A program made the translations under genes and the position numbers. Shown in pieces: positions 28,426 through 38,578 of a stretch of 64,000 nucleotides of DNA. Source of the stretch: Chondrinema litorale (GTDB taxonomy: Bacteria; Bacteroidota; Bacteroidia; Cytophagales; Flammeovirgaceae); assembly GCF_026250525.1 (NCBI RefSeq), contig NZ_CP111043.1, positions 2,651,501 to 2,715,500 on the forward strand. Direction: 5' to 3'. How positions within the stretch are numbered: position 1 is the first letter of the stretch; every line of letters begins with the position of its first letter. The notes below the pieces were generated by a model. The model worked only from the letters and a program-made list of their open reading frames with translations. It did no database searches and was not told the DNA's origin.

Positions 28426-30834
28426 TTACTCCGACCTTAAAGCATTTACTGGTTTTTCGAAAGCAGCAATAATGGCATGGTAAGCAATAGTAAACCATGA
28501 AATTGCTACAATTGAGAAAATAGATACCATAAAAACTCCTACACCAATATGCGTTTGGTAGGCAAATTCTTGCAGCCAGTTTTGTGCATAGTAGTAACCC
28601 AGTGGTAAAGAAATACATGCAGCTATTATTACCAGTTTGCTAAAGCTGGCAATGAGCATTTTAACAATACTAAATTGATTGGCTCCAAGCACTTTTCTAA
28701 TGCTAATTTCTTTTCGTTTTTGAGCGGTGCTAAAAGAGATAAGGCCAAACAAACCAAAGCACGCAATAAATACAGAAACTAGTGCAAACACGATAAATAT
28801 GCTTCCTAGTTTTTGCTCTGCTTGGTACGATTTATCAAAGGAGTTATCAACAAATTGATAGTCGAATGGATTTTCTGGAGCATATTCTCTCCATACTTTT
28901 TCAATGCCTTTTAAACTATTAGGAATAGAGTTATTTGTGCCAATACTAGCAAGAATAAAACTATATGCAGTAGGGTAAATTTGTAAAACTGCGGCCTCTA
29001 CTTTCTGGTGTAAACTTCTATAATGAAAGTCTTTTACTACACCTATAATCCTTCCTGATTTTAAGCCTTCTTCTACCCAAGGGTTCCAGTCTAACTCTTT
29101 GCCTAAAGCTTCTTCTGGAGCGCTATAACCTAAGTTTTTTACAGCAGTTTCATTAATGATAAAAGCTTCTGCCGAATCAGTTTTAAGGTTTACATCAAAA
29201 TCTCTCCCTGCAATAAATTCTAAACCTAGAGTTTTTGGGTAATTATAATCCACAGCAAAAAGGTTAGCTGAAATTGTTTTTTGTGTTTCGTGTTGGATAA
29301 TGGCATCCCAAGCCACTATATCTCCGGGAATACCATAGCAGGCACTTACTTGATTTACACCAACTTCTTGTAATAATTGGTTTTTAAAACTTTCTAAGTT
29401 TCGGCGCATATTATCACCTTTCAGTCTAAAATAAACAAGTCTTTCTTTGTTAAAGCCGTAATCTTTGCTCTGTAGAAAATTAAGTTGTTGATAAATAATG
29501 GCTGAGCCAAAAATCATTAAAGTGGAAATAACAAACTGAATGATAACCAAGCTTTGTCTGAGTTTTGTAGCTGTACTGCTTCCACTCTTATTTTCTTTAA
29601 TTGCTTTAAGTGGCTCAAACTTAGAAATAACCAATGCAGGATAGAGCCCAGAAAGCAATGTAACGATAAGTACAAATGCTAAAAGTGATGCAAAAACCAG
29701 TGGAGATGAAATTGGATTAAATACTAATTCTTTATCTGTAAAACTGTTTAGGAATGGCAGTAATACTTCGGTTAAAACACCTCCAATAATTACTGATATC
29801 AATACCAATACAAATGACTCTGATAAAAACTGAAATATTAATTGCTGTCTATGTGCACCGGCGGCTTTTCTAATACCAACTTCTTTGGCTCTTTTTACAG
29901 ATTGTGCTGTAGAAAGATTGATGAAATTGAAACAAGCGATCAACATAATAAAAATAGCCACCAAACTCATTGCATCTACATAATGGATGTTTCCTGTTTT
30001 AGCTATATCATATTCAAAATTGTAAGAATATAAATGAATATCTTGCAGCTTTTGAAATAGCGGATAATCAACATATCCTTGGTTAGTAATCGGGTGGGCA
30101 ACTTCTTCGACTTGCGTGGTAAATTTATCTTGTAGTTGCTGTACATCTACACCGTCTTTTACTTTAATGTAAGTAAAAAACTCATGCCAGCCCCAACCCG
30201 CTAACCTTTCAGGTGTGAGGTATGCTTTGCGTGTCTTTAGAGAAATTATAAAATCAATATTTAAATGGAAGTTACCGGGAAATGGAGCAAGTACACCAGT
30301 TATCTTATAAGGATTTCCTTCAATCTCAATGAGTTCGCCAACTGCATTTTGCTTAGGGAAATATTTTTCAGCCAGTTTATTACTAATTACTAAAGAGTTT
30401 GCTTCTGCTAAAGCAGTTTCTGCATTTCCATTGCTTAATTCAAGACCAAAAAAGTTAAGAAATATAGCTTCTGCAAAAAGCCCATTTTCTTCAAAGAAAG
30501 CTTCACCTTTTTTTGAGAAAGTGGCTTTATTGTAATACCTCATGCAATAGGTAGCGTTCTCGACTTCGGCATAGTCATTTGCTAGCGCACCTTTATAAGC
30601 AGGTGGGCAAACCGCAAGAAAGCTTTCAGCGGTTTCAGTTTTATTTAAATTATAAACTCTATAGATGTTTTGGCTATCAGGAACGAAATTATCAAAGTGT
30701 TTTTCATCCCAAACAAATAGCGCAATGAGTATACAAGTTACTATCCCAAGGCTAAGACCTGAGATATTGATAAAAGTGTAAATCTTGTTATTAATCAGAT
30801 TTCTGATTGAAGTTTTTAGATAGTTTTTCAGCAT
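28426..30834 (-). CDS. ABC transporter permease, MacB/FtsX type (paralogue 3)
   Basis: 802 residues. Landmarks are the N-terminal helix ISGLSLGIVTCILIALFVWD, FtsX loops with VGIRKAAGAHRQQLIFQFLS and ISIRKVLGANQFSIVKMLIA, and the terminal FEKPVNALRSE, which is matched by similar endings in the two sister permeases (NPVNSLRAN, NPTEALKSE). It is the promoter-proximal gene of the minus-strand cluster of three permeases and a surE-like gene. About 250 bases of A+T-rich DNA lie upstream, with no recognisable promoter box. Confidence 0.9.
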   Translation of the reverse strand: MLKNYLKTSIRNLINNKIYTFINISGLSLGIVTCILIALFVWDEKHFDNFVPDSQNIYRVYNLNKTETAESFLAVCPPAYKGALANDYAEVENATYCMRYYNKATFSKKGEAFFEENGLFAEAIFLNFFGLELSNGNAETALAEANSLVISNKLAEKYFPKQNAVGELIEIEGNPYKITGVLAPFPGNFHLNIDFIISLKTRKAYLTPERLAGWGWHEFFTYIKVKDGVDVQQLQDKFTTQVEEVAHPITNQGYVDYPLFQKLQDIHLYSYNFEYDIAKTGNIHYVDAMSLVAIFIMLIACFNFINLSTAQSVKRAKEVGIRKAAGAHRQQLIFQFLSESFVLVLISVIIGGVLTEVLLPFLNSFTDKELVFNPISSPLVFASLLAFVLIVTLLSGLYPALVISKFEPLKAIKENKSGSSTATKLRQSLVIIQFVISTLMIFGSAIIYQQLNFLQSKDYGFNKERLVYFRLKGDNMRRNLESFKNQLLQEVGVNQVSACYGIPGDIVAWDAIIQHETQKTISANLFAVDYNYPKTLGLEFIAGRDFDVNLKTDSAEAFIINETAVKNLGYSAPEEALGKELDWNPWVEEGLKSGRIIGVVKDFHYRSLHQKVEAAVLQIYPTAYSFILASIGTNNSIPNSLKGIEKVWREYAPENPFDYQFVDNSFDKSYQAEQKLGSIFIVFALVSVFIACFGLFGLISFSTAQKRKEISIRKVLGANQFSIVKMLIASFSKLVIIAACISLPLGYYYAQNWLQEFAYQTHIGVGVFMVSIFSIVAISWFTIAYHAIIAAFEKPVNALRSE

Positions 30835-31081
30835 AACTCTAAATTTGTATAGGTTTATGCCAAATGTCTTTCCATATATATGTAATTAGCTGATTTTAAA
30901 TAGGTTACGTTTGGTTTTCTTACAGCTAAATTAATAAAAGTGTAACAGAAGTTTACAACTAACTGTAAAAAAATGTTACACTTTATTTTTTTGAAAATAT
31001 CTTTAACACAACACCAAAATAGTGGTTACTTTTAAAGAGCATGAAGCTAAATTTAATATATAACATACAAAAATAAGAGAG

Positions 31082-31762
31082 ATGAAACTAACTTATTACG
31101 GACACTCCTGCTTTAGTGTAAATCTGAAAGGAAAAGAAATTTTGTTTGATCCATTCATTAGCGGGAATGAGTTGGCAAGTGATGTGGATATTGCTTCTTT
31201 AAAACCAGACTACATTCTTTTAAGCCACGGGCATAGCGACCACACCGCAGATGCCGAGCAAATTGCCAAACAATCTGGAGCTACCATTGTGAGTAACTTT
31301 GAAGTTGTTAGTTGGTTTGGAAACAAGGGACTCGAAAAAGTGCATCCGATGAATCATGGAGGATCTTGGAAATTCGATTTCGGTACAGTAAAATATGTAA
31401 ATGCTGTGCATTCTAGCTCTATGCCAGATGGCAGTTATGGTGGAAATCCCGGTGGATTTATTATAAGCAATGATGAAATTACATTCTACTTTGCAGGTGA
31501 TACTGCACTTACTTTAGATATGCAGTTGATTCCTCGTTTCCATAAACTAGACTTGGCAATTTTACCTATCGGCGATAACTTCACTATGAATGTAGATGAA
31601 GCAATTGTTGCTTCTGATTTTATTGAATGTAACAAAGTAGTAGGTGTACACTACGATACTTTTGGTTATATAAAAATTGACCACGAAGCATCTATTGAGA
31701 AATTTGCTAATGCTAGCAAAGAATTATTTTTGCCGAAAATAGGAGAGAGTTTAGATTTTTAA
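31082..31762 (+). CDS. UPF0173 family metal-dependent hydrolase (metallo-beta-lactamase fold)
   Basis: 226 residues, the normal size for this compact family. It begins MKLTYYGHSCFSVNLKGKEI and has the metal-binding motif LSHGHSDHTADAEQ (HxHxDH). Further ligands are the His in AVHSSSMPDG, the Asp in FYFAGDTALT and the His in VGVHYDTFG. No signal peptide is present, so it is cytosolic. The substrate is unknown for the family. It is a single-gene unit ending in a terminator. Confidence 0.92.
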   Translation: MKLTYYGHSCFSVNLKGKEILFDPFISGNELASDVDIASLKPDYILLSHGHSDHTADAEQIAKQSGATIVSNFEVVSWFGNKGLEKVHPMNHGGSWKFDFGTVKYVNAVHSSSMPDGSYGGNPGGFIISNDEITFYFAGDTALTLDMQLIPRFHKLDLAILPIGDNFTMNVDEAIVASDFIECNKVVGVHYDTFGYIKIDHEASIEKFANASKELFLPKIGESLDF

Positions 31763-31788
31763 ATTCAATCATCGCATATAAAATATAT

Positions 31789-31822
31789 AAGCGCATTCAT
31801 ATAACATGAACGCGCTTTTTTG
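31789..31822 (+). terminator. Intrinsic terminator after the UPF0173 gene
   Basis: The arms AAGCGC-a-TTCAT (31789-31800) and ATGAA-c-GCGCTT (31806-31817) pair around ATAAC with one A/C mismatch. A T-run follows. Confidence 0.88.
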
Positions 31823-31833
31823 CTAAACTAAAA

Positions 31834-32691
31834 TTAATAAAGGTAGTCTAAAGCAGTTTTGTCGTCGTTATTAAATGGTCTGTCGCTACCATCAGTACAA
31901 GATAACATCCAAGACTGAGCAGAATAAGTAGCACCTGTTGGAGTGCCAGGTATGTGATTAGCACCAACGCCACCATCACCTTCATTACTTGTTGAACCAC
32001 CACAACTGATACTTCTGTCGAAATAGTCTGTGTGTCTAAATCCTACGCAGTGTCCCATTTCATGAGCGATAATAGTAGCAATTCCTTCAGTATCTAAACC
32101 ATAGCTAGACTCAAGAACTCCACTCATTTTAATCTCATCATACGGATCGCCAGAAGCAGTTGGGAAACCAGCAGAACCTAAAACACCTCTTCTTTCATCT
32201 CTTCTACTAAGACGAGTCATTACGATATCAGCACTTGAGCTGCTAGTAACTCTTTGGAAAGAAATTTCTAAGTTTTCTGCATTGTATCTGGCAATGGCTA
32301 AGTCAAGACCAGCGATCATGGCAGGGCTGTAACCACTTGTCTTTTTGCCTCTAGTTGAAGTGCCTTCTTCAGGAGCATAAATTGTGATTACTCTACTACC
32401 ACTGGTGCTTACCAAGTTATCTGTACTGTATTGCTCAACAGCAGGAATACCTCTACCAACACTCATTTTATTAATTTGGCTTTCAGTAAGGTAAATGTCG
32501 TTTTCTACAAGGTAGCCTTCTTCAAAAGTCTTTACTTGAAAATCGATGGTATTAAATCCAATTTCATTCAGTTTTAAAAGTATTTCTGAGGGAATGGCAT
32601 CTTCTGGTGCTATAACAATTTCGTCTTGCTGGCAGCTAAAAGTAAAAAGTAGGCATAGTAATCCAGTTAACAGTAAATTTAAATGTTTCAT
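31834..32691 (-). CDS. M57-type (dual-action HEIGH-like) zinc metalloprotease lipoprotein
   Basis: 285 residues. The N-terminus MKHLNLLLTGLLCLLFTFSC ends in a lipobox Cys followed by QQDE, so it is lipid-anchored and probably outside the inner membrane. The catalytic motif is IIAHEMGHCVGFRHTD, a HExxHxxGxxH zinc site of the metzincin type. The match to Peptidase_M57 is supported by the segment before it, with VMTRLSRRDERRGVLGSAGF. The C-terminal part has a Cys pair (SISCGGS, WMLSCTDG) that may form a disulphide. It is likely secreted and scavenges proteins. It converges on the UPF0173 gene. Confidence 0.88.
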   Translation of the reverse strand: MKHLNLLLTGLLCLLFTFSCQQDEIVIAPEDAIPSEILLKLNEIGFNTIDFQVKTFEEGYLVENDIYLTESQINKMSVGRGIPAVEQYSTDNLVSTSGSRVITIYAPEEGTSTRGKKTSGYSPAMIAGLDLAIARYNAENLEISFQRVTSSSSADIVMTRLSRRDERRGVLGSAGFPTASGDPYDEIKMSGVLESSYGLDTEGIATIIAHEMGHCVGFRHTDYFDRSISCGGSTSNEGDGGVGANHIPGTPTGATYSAQSWMLSCTDGSDRPFNNDDKTALDYLY

Positions 32692-32940
32692 AATTGCGGA
32701 TGTTTAAAAAATCAGAGAATAAAATAGCTAGTTACAACCATACCCGTGTAGTGTGGCTGTTTGGGATTTAATAAGTAATGAATGTTATTTTGCTCGCGCG
32801 AAGCAGCTCCTTATTATTTTGTTTATTGTACCTGTGTGGCAGGTTAAATTATATATTTACACCAGGAATGATATGTATGAGGTAGTAACTAAATTTAGAA
32901 GTAGAAATCTAATAATTTTTTAACTTAAAACAAGACGCTA

Positions 32941-35787
32941 TTGAAAAAACTTATTTTTTTCATAGTACTACTTGCTTTAGTACAAAAAGCCAGTTATTCA
33001 CAACTTAGGTCACAGTCAAGTCAGCATTACTTTAACAAATATGCCCTCACAGGTTATATAAGGAATAATTTTTTATCAAATTACTATTTGGTAAGTGGAA
33101 CACAGCCGCAAATAGATGAACTTAAAAATACTAAAGGTTATCAATTACTTAAGGTCTTAGATGAGAATAATGCTATTTTTGAGTTTCCTGCTGATTTTTC
33201 TGCTTTAGATGTTCAATATTGGGCAGCAAATAATAATTGGAAGTTATCAGCGCCTACGGCTATATTATTAAGTCAAAAGAAGAAGAGTACATCTCTTCAT
33301 TCTTTCACAGTCGCAGTTAAAGATCAAGAAAAAGCCATTAGTTTTTTTAAAGAGCATCAACTGAATTATCAAAATAAATCTATTAGTACAGTTGGGTACT
33401 TTGTTCTAGAAACCTCGCAAGATTTTGTAGGAAAGTATTTATTAGCTCAGCCTTGGGTAACTTTTATTTCTCATCGAGATTTACTACCACAAGTAGAATC
33501 TAACATTAGGGAGCCAAATTTTATAATAAACCAGTTAAATGCTGCAGCCAAAATATTTCCAAAGCTAACAGGCGAGGACATGGCAATTTCCATTAAAGAA
33601 AATGCATTCGATACGAATGATATAGATTTTGCAGGTCGCATTCTTTCTTCCGATATAGCATCAGCAGAGACAGCTACACATGCTACTTTAATGGCGAGTT
33701 TAATTGCTGGTGCAGGTAATACTTCATTCAATAGCAAAGGAATCTTGCCAGCTACTAATTTGAGTTCTTCTAACTTCCTCAATCTTTTTCCAGATACGTT
33801 ATCTTATTTCACAGTAAATAATATCTTCTTACAAAATCACTCTTATGGTGTAGGCATAGAAAACTTTTACGGAGTAGAAGCCGAAGCTTATGACAGGCAA
33901 GTTTACGAAAACCCAGAAATAGTTCATGTTTTCTCTGCCGGTAACTCTGGAAACTCAGCTGCAGAAGAAGGCACTTATGCAGGAATTACGGGCTTTGCTA
34001 ATCTCACTGGTACATTTAAAATGGCGAAGAATGTAATTACCGTTGGCGCTATAGATACATTAGGAGTCATCGCTAGTCTTAGTTCTAAAGGTCCTGCATA
34101 CGATGGAAGATTAAAACCCGAAATAGTAGCTTATGGGGGAGGTGGTACTTCAGATGCGGCTGCTATTGTATCTGGTATTGTTGTGTTGTTGCAGCAAGCT
34201 TATTTACAAGAGAACTTAAAAATGCCTTCGTCTTCTTTGATTAAAGCGGTTTTATATGCTTCGGCGAGAGATGTTGCTCATGCTAATATCGACTACCAAA
34301 GCGGATATGGGAATGTACAAGCTGTAGAAGCCATTAAAACTTTGCAAGCAGGTAATTACATAGAAGATAGCATACAAAATACCTCTAACTCAAAAGTGTA
34401 TGAGCTAACTGTTGATACTGATATTTCTAACTTAAAAATTGCTCTGAGTTGGACAGATTTGCCAGCAAATGCTGGTGATAATATTTCTTTAGTGAACAAT
34501 CTTGATTTGGTGCTGAGAAATAAAAATACAGGAGAAGAATGGCATCCTTGGGTATTGAGTACTTATCCGGATGCGGACTCTCTAAACAGCTTGGCTACAA
34601 GAGGAATTGATAGTTTAAATACCGCAGAATTAATCACACTCGAAAACCCTGATGAAGGATTATATGAGATTGAAGTAAAAGCAACCTCCTTGCAAAGTGA
34701 TTACCAAAGCTTTTCTGTAGCTTACTACCAAGAAAAGAAAGATTCTGTGTTTTGGTTGTATCCGGCAGGTACAGATGTATTGCAAAATACAGACAAGGTT
34801 AAATTGCAATGGAGACATACTTATCAAAATGAAACAGCCGATTTATCAGTGAGTATTTCAGGAAATTCCTTTGAGTCAATTCAAAACGGGATAGCTGAAG
34901 ATATAAACTCATTCGATTATACATTGCCAGACTCGGCAAGTACGGTGCAATTTCAATTGAATATTGCTGGTAAAACCTATCTTTCAGATACAGTTTTTAC
35001 AGGCAGTTTGCTAGCGCTTTATACTGGCTTCAATTGTAAAGATGATTTTATGCTTTATTGGAATAAAGATGAAAATGCAACCGGTTATGAATTATATGCT
35101 TTAGGTGAAAAGTATATGGATTTAATAGCAGCTACAACAGATACAATTCTCAGCTTTTCTAAAGAAAATACCGGACAAGAGTTTTTTGCTGTAAAACCGA
35201 TTTATAATTACGACTTTAATTATTCAAAAGGAGAGGTGTTAAGATATACTTTACAAGGTGTTGGTTGCTATTTTAGGTCATTATTAACTAGTTTAAGTGC
35301 AGCAAATGAAGGTATTTTAAACCTGAGTTTAGGAACTACCTACGGGGTAGAATCTATCGTATTTGAGAAAAGGACAGAAGACAGTGAAACCTTCGAAGAA
35401 TTTGCTCAATTTAATGATCCCGAAAATAATTCGATCGAATTGTTAGATACAGAATTAATGTCCGGAGTAACTATATACAGAGCTAAAATTCAACTCGAAA
35501 ACGGCACAGAGCTTTTGTCAGACGAAGCTAGTTTGATATATGCCGATGATGATTTCTTTAAGGTATTTCCTAACCCGATAGGAGTTGAAGAACCTGTTTA
35601 CGTATTTTCAGATGGAGATAATCTGCAATTCAATTTATATGATCTAAATGGTAAAAAACTGTATCAATTATCTCTTTCAGAATTGATAGAAGAAGTATAT
35701 CCAGAAGATTTGCACCCGGGAATTTACATCTATACACTTAGCAATAATAAAGCGGTGAAGAAGAAGGGCAAGTTGGTAGTTTATTAA
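32941..35787 (+). CDS. T9SS-secreted S8 subtilase with altered catalytic Asp
   Basis: 948 residues from a TTG start. The signal peptide MKKLIFFIVLLALVQKASYS is followed by a propeptide, an S8 domain (about 200-460), a beta-sandwich domain, fibronectin-like regions and a T9SS type A sorting domain (FFKVFPNPIGVEEPVYVFSD to KAVKKKGKLVVY). His247 (ATHATLMASLIAG), the oxyanion Asn (FSAGNSGN) and Ser404 (GTSDAAAIVSG) are in place. The usual IDTG position reads IKEN, so the Asp appears to be Glu220. The Pro normally after GTSxA is also lost. It may be a divergent but active subfamily or a non-catalytic surface protein. It is not closely similar to the other subtilase in this window. Confidence 0.87.
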   Translation: MKKLIFFIVLLALVQKASYSQLRSQSSQHYFNKYALTGYIRNNFLSNYYLVSGTQPQIDELKNTKGYQLLKVLDENNAIFEFPADFSALDVQYWAANNNWKLSAPTAILLSQKKKSTSLHSFTVAVKDQEKAISFFKEHQLNYQNKSISTVGYFVLETSQDFVGKYLLAQPWVTFISHRDLLPQVESNIREPNFIINQLNAAAKIFPKLTGEDMAISIKENAFDTNDIDFAGRILSSDIASAETATHATLMASLIAGAGNTSFNSKGILPATNLSSSNFLNLFPDTLSYFTVNNIFLQNHSYGVGIENFYGVEAEAYDRQVYENPEIVHVFSAGNSGNSAAEEGTYAGITGFANLTGTFKMAKNVITVGAIDTLGVIASLSSKGPAYDGRLKPEIVAYGGGGTSDAAAIVSGIVVLLQQAYLQENLKMPSSSLIKAVLYASARDVAHANIDYQSGYGNVQAVEAIKTLQAGNYIEDSIQNTSNSKVYELTVDTDISNLKIALSWTDLPANAGDNISLVNNLDLVLRNKNTGEEWHPWVLSTYPDADSLNSLATRGIDSLNTAELITLENPDEGLYEIEVKATSLQSDYQSFSVAYYQEKKDSVFWLYPAGTDVLQNTDKVKLQWRHTYQNETADLSVSISGNSFESIQNGIAEDINSFDYTLPDSASTVQFQLNIAGKTYLSDTVFTGSLLALYTGFNCKDDFMLYWNKDENATGYELYALGEKYMDLIAATTDTILSFSKENTGQEFFAVKPIYNYDFNYSKGEVLRYTLQGVGCYFRSLLTSLSAANEGILNLSLGTTYGVESIVFEKRTEDSETFEEFAQFNDPENNSIELLDTELMSGVTIYRAKIQLENGTELLSDEASLIYADDDFFKVFPNPIGVEEPVYVFSDGDNLQFNLYDLNGKKLYQLSLSELIEEVYPEDLHPGIYIYTLSNNKAVKKKGKLVVY

Positions 35788-35857
35788 AATTATCCTGTTT
35801 AAATCGCATATCGAGTAAGTAGCTGTTGAAATAAGAATTTATTGCTAATTCTCCTAT

Positions 35858-35865
35858 TACCTTTG
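35858..35865 (+). promoter_or_regulatory. Candidate -7 element before the 894-residue protein
   Basis: TACCTTTG matches TAnnTTTG and lies 18 bases before the TTG start, which would give a leader of about 10 bases. The -33 region lacks a clear TTG. Confidence 0.4.
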
Positions 35866-35882
35866 TATTCAATTCTCTAAGA

Positions 35883-38567
35883 TTGTCTGGTAAAAGCATT
35901 TTTAAGTTGAAGTATACTGAAATTATAATAGCATTTTATAAAAAACACAAAGACAGAATAATACCCATTGCAGCAGGTTTGTTTGTACTACTTACTTCAA
36001 TAGGTCTTGCTTGGTATTTAACTTATCAGAAAGATACTTTTTGGAAGTTTCTGCCTGAAAATGTAGTTGCCGTTTTACAAATTTCCGCAGATAAAAAGGT
36101 ATTAACCAGTCAAGATAGTGTGGTTTATTTACCGGGCGAAAGCCTATTACCCACATCTGTCTCAGAGAAAATACATGATGCTAGAAATCTTCTAGCAGCT
36201 CTGGAAAGATTTAAACCACTGGAAAAAGATATTTCATTACACCATATTTCAGGCGAGGAAACAGCGCTTTTGTTTTTGGTAAAGTTTGACGAGGATTCAT
36301 TACAAAAGCTTTTGTCAGACAAGCAAATTAGGTCGGGATGGAGGATGCGTAGGTATAAAGAAGTGCCTATTTTAACGAAGCCTACAGCTTCAGGTACTTT
36401 AAGTTTATACACTATTGACGATTACATAATCGGTAGCTTTTCATCATTTCTGCTAGAAGAATCTATTAGAACATTTTTAGAAGAAGATGTAGCCTTACCA
36501 AATAAAGAAATGCTCGATGAGAGTAATTCAGTTTTGCTCACGGTAAATACTACAAATTTACATATTTGGATGAATAGCATGCTGCAGAAGCCTGTTTCTG
36601 TTTTCTATCCGGCTTTAAGTTATGCACCCGATTATTTACAATTAAAGTTAGACTTATCAGCAAATGAATTAATTGGCAGTGGTAATTATTTCTTTAATAA
36701 TGAAGGAATGATAACACCAAGCAAACAAGCAAATACAAACCAATTGTATTGGAATACTTCATCAGAAAATATGATGTATTACAAAGCTTTGAGGTTGGAT
36801 GCTGATGATAATTACTCAAAGATTTTTTTGGGAAATGAATTGATATCTGAGAGAATCAACCTGCTTAAAGAGCGATTTAATTTTGATTATGAAACCTTTT
36901 CTGAGCAGGTAGAGGGTAATGTGCAACAGTATATTTTAGATAGACCAGGCTTTTATCAGCCTTATAAAATCATCAATATTCCGATAAAAGATAGTGTTAC
37001 TGTTGCCAACCTTTTAAGCGTATTACATCCAGAAGAAAAGCGAAACGTAACAGGTTTTACGAAAATAAGTCAGCCAGATTTTCCTCGATTATTTATTCCA
37101 GAAGGGATGAGTAAGTTTCCTGCGACTTATTATAAAATACAGCAAAATTCGCTTTGGCTCGCCAATCAGTATGTTCCAGAAAATGTGTTGGCTAAGATTA
37201 CCCAAAAAGGAACTGACTCTCAAGCATTTTATACTTATTACATTAATGGGAAAAAGTTTATCTCTTTCTTGCAAAACGACATTAAAAGTGCTTATAAAAA
37301 AGACCTGTCAAATACTTTTTCTAAACTGGGTAAGCTTCTTTTAGAGATCGATAAAGACTCGGCTCATTTTCAACTTAGCTTACAATCAGCAGATTTGGCA
37401 GCTATTATTCCAGACACGCTTTCTACAACTCCATTACCAGAAAAGGCGAGTAAAGCGGCAAGAGTTGTTATTAACCATTATACCCAGCAAAAAGAATTTA
37501 TCTTACAAGATGAAAAAACAAGGTTGATGCTTTTAAGCGATTCAGGTGAGATTCTTTGGCGCAATGCAGTTTGGCGACATACTGTTGGTGATGTAACTCA
37601 GGTGGATGTTTATAACAATGATAAGCTACAGTATGCTTTTATTTCGGATGGACAAATACATGTATATGACAGACTTGGCAGAAAAGTAAATGGCTTTCCA
37701 ATGAATCTGCCAACCTATTTCGAAGCGAAATATTTGTTGCCAGTTCGATTGAAAAACGATAAAGAACAACGCTTTTTGGTTGGAGGAGTTATTCCCGGAA
37801 ATACCGTAAAAAAAGATGCTCGCTTGTATCTGTTTAACCGATATGGTGGTATTGCTCGTTCTTGGAATCCAAGAAAATTGGAGTCTGCTTTAGCTACACC
37901 GCCAGTGTATTTAGAAGATAATGGGAAAACGTATATACTTGCTTTGTTAGAAAATGGCAGTTTATATGCCCTAGACCAGAATGCTAGAGTACATCCTGGC
38001 TTTCCATTGTTGATGAATTTTACTTGTCACCAACCTCTTGTGCTAAGTAAATCTGGTGATGAAACGCTGATTAATATTATGAGTGATGGGGGAGACTTAG
38101 TTACTCTAGACCTGAGTGGAAGTTTGCGAAGCAGAAAAAAGATGAGAAAAACCATGACTGATTCTCGATTCTTTATAGCAGGGAATGATGCCAATTCATC
38201 TGAGTATCAATCCAAAGCTCAGCGGCTTAGAGCTACTATGAAACCTGAGTTTATCTTAATGCGACAAGATGATAATGTGATTCAATTTTTTAATACCTCA
38301 CAGCAATTGATGTTTAAGTTTACATTTCCAGATAGAGACCAAAAACAAATACAATTGCTAAATTTTGGTCCGGGTAAAGTATTTATCAATGTGTTTTCTC
38401 CCAAATCTAAAAGCTCATGGATATTTAATACTTCTGGCAAATTGATGTTTGGTAAAGCGATAAAATCCGATGCGCCAGTAACATTGACTTATTTATCCCA
38501 AGAACAAATATTCCGTTTATTGGTAATAGAGAGCCAAAAAGCTAATTTGTTACAATTTAGAATCTAA
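35883..38567 (+). CDS. Large membrane-anchored protein of unknown function with propeller-like C-terminus
   Basis: 894 residues, TTG start. A single transmembrane helix near residues 27-49 (IIPIAAGLFVLLTSIGLAWY) puts the rest in the periplasm. Residues ~60-520 resemble the poorly known DUF3352 type. They contain ENVVAVLQISADKKV, repeated beta-strand and helix units, and few catalytic-looking residues. Residues ~545-890 contain beta-propeller blades of the PQQ/Kelch look (DGQIHVYDRLGRKVNGFPMN, LYLFNRYGGIARSWN, GSLYALDQNARVHPGFPLLM). A role as a periplasmic scaffold or assembly factor is a guess from this architecture. The next small gene starts 11 bases later and is likely cotranslated. Confidence 0.75.
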   Translation: MSGKSIFKLKYTEIIIAFYKKHKDRIIPIAAGLFVLLTSIGLAWYLTYQKDTFWKFLPENVVAVLQISADKKVLTSQDSVVYLPGESLLPTSVSEKIHDARNLLAALERFKPLEKDISLHHISGEETALLFLVKFDEDSLQKLLSDKQIRSGWRMRRYKEVPILTKPTASGTLSLYTIDDYIIGSFSSFLLEESIRTFLEEDVALPNKEMLDESNSVLLTVNTTNLHIWMNSMLQKPVSVFYPALSYAPDYLQLKLDLSANELIGSGNYFFNNEGMITPSKQANTNQLYWNTSSENMMYYKALRLDADDNYSKIFLGNELISERINLLKERFNFDYETFSEQVEGNVQQYILDRPGFYQPYKIINIPIKDSVTVANLLSVLHPEEKRNVTGFTKISQPDFPRLFIPEGMSKFPATYYKIQQNSLWLANQYVPENVLAKITQKGTDSQAFYTYYINGKKFISFLQNDIKSAYKKDLSNTFSKLGKLLLEIDKDSAHFQLSLQSADLAAIIPDTLSTTPLPEKASKAARVVINHYTQQKEFILQDEKTRLMLLSDSGEILWRNAVWRHTVGDVTQVDVYNNDKLQYAFISDGQIHVYDRLGRKVNGFPMNLPTYFEAKYLLPVRLKNDKEQRFLVGGVIPGNTVKKDARLYLFNRYGGIARSWNPRKLESALATPPVYLEDNGKTYILALLENGSLYALDQNARVHPGFPLLMNFTCHQPLVLSKSGDETLINIMSDGGDLVTLDLSGSLRSRKKMRKTMTDSRFFIAGNDANSSEYQSKAQRLRATMKPEFILMRQDDNVIQFFNTSQQLMFKFTFPDRDQKQIQLLNFGPGKVFINVFSPKSKSSWIFNTSGKLMFGKAIKSDAPVTLTYLSQEQIFRLLVIESQKANLLQFRI

Positions 38568-38578
38568 AAACGCATATT

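Noticed and set aside
28388..28618. A 77-codon upstream extension of the SurE-like gene on the minus strand
   Set aside because: It overlaps the end of the permease gene in another frame and has a Cys/Tyr-rich, non-family sequence. The signal peptide starts cleanly at 28387.
22571..30834. Three permeases as a recent tandem duplication
   Set aside because: Apart from the FtsX loops the proteins differ strongly throughout, so the duplication must be old or the genes came together secondarily.
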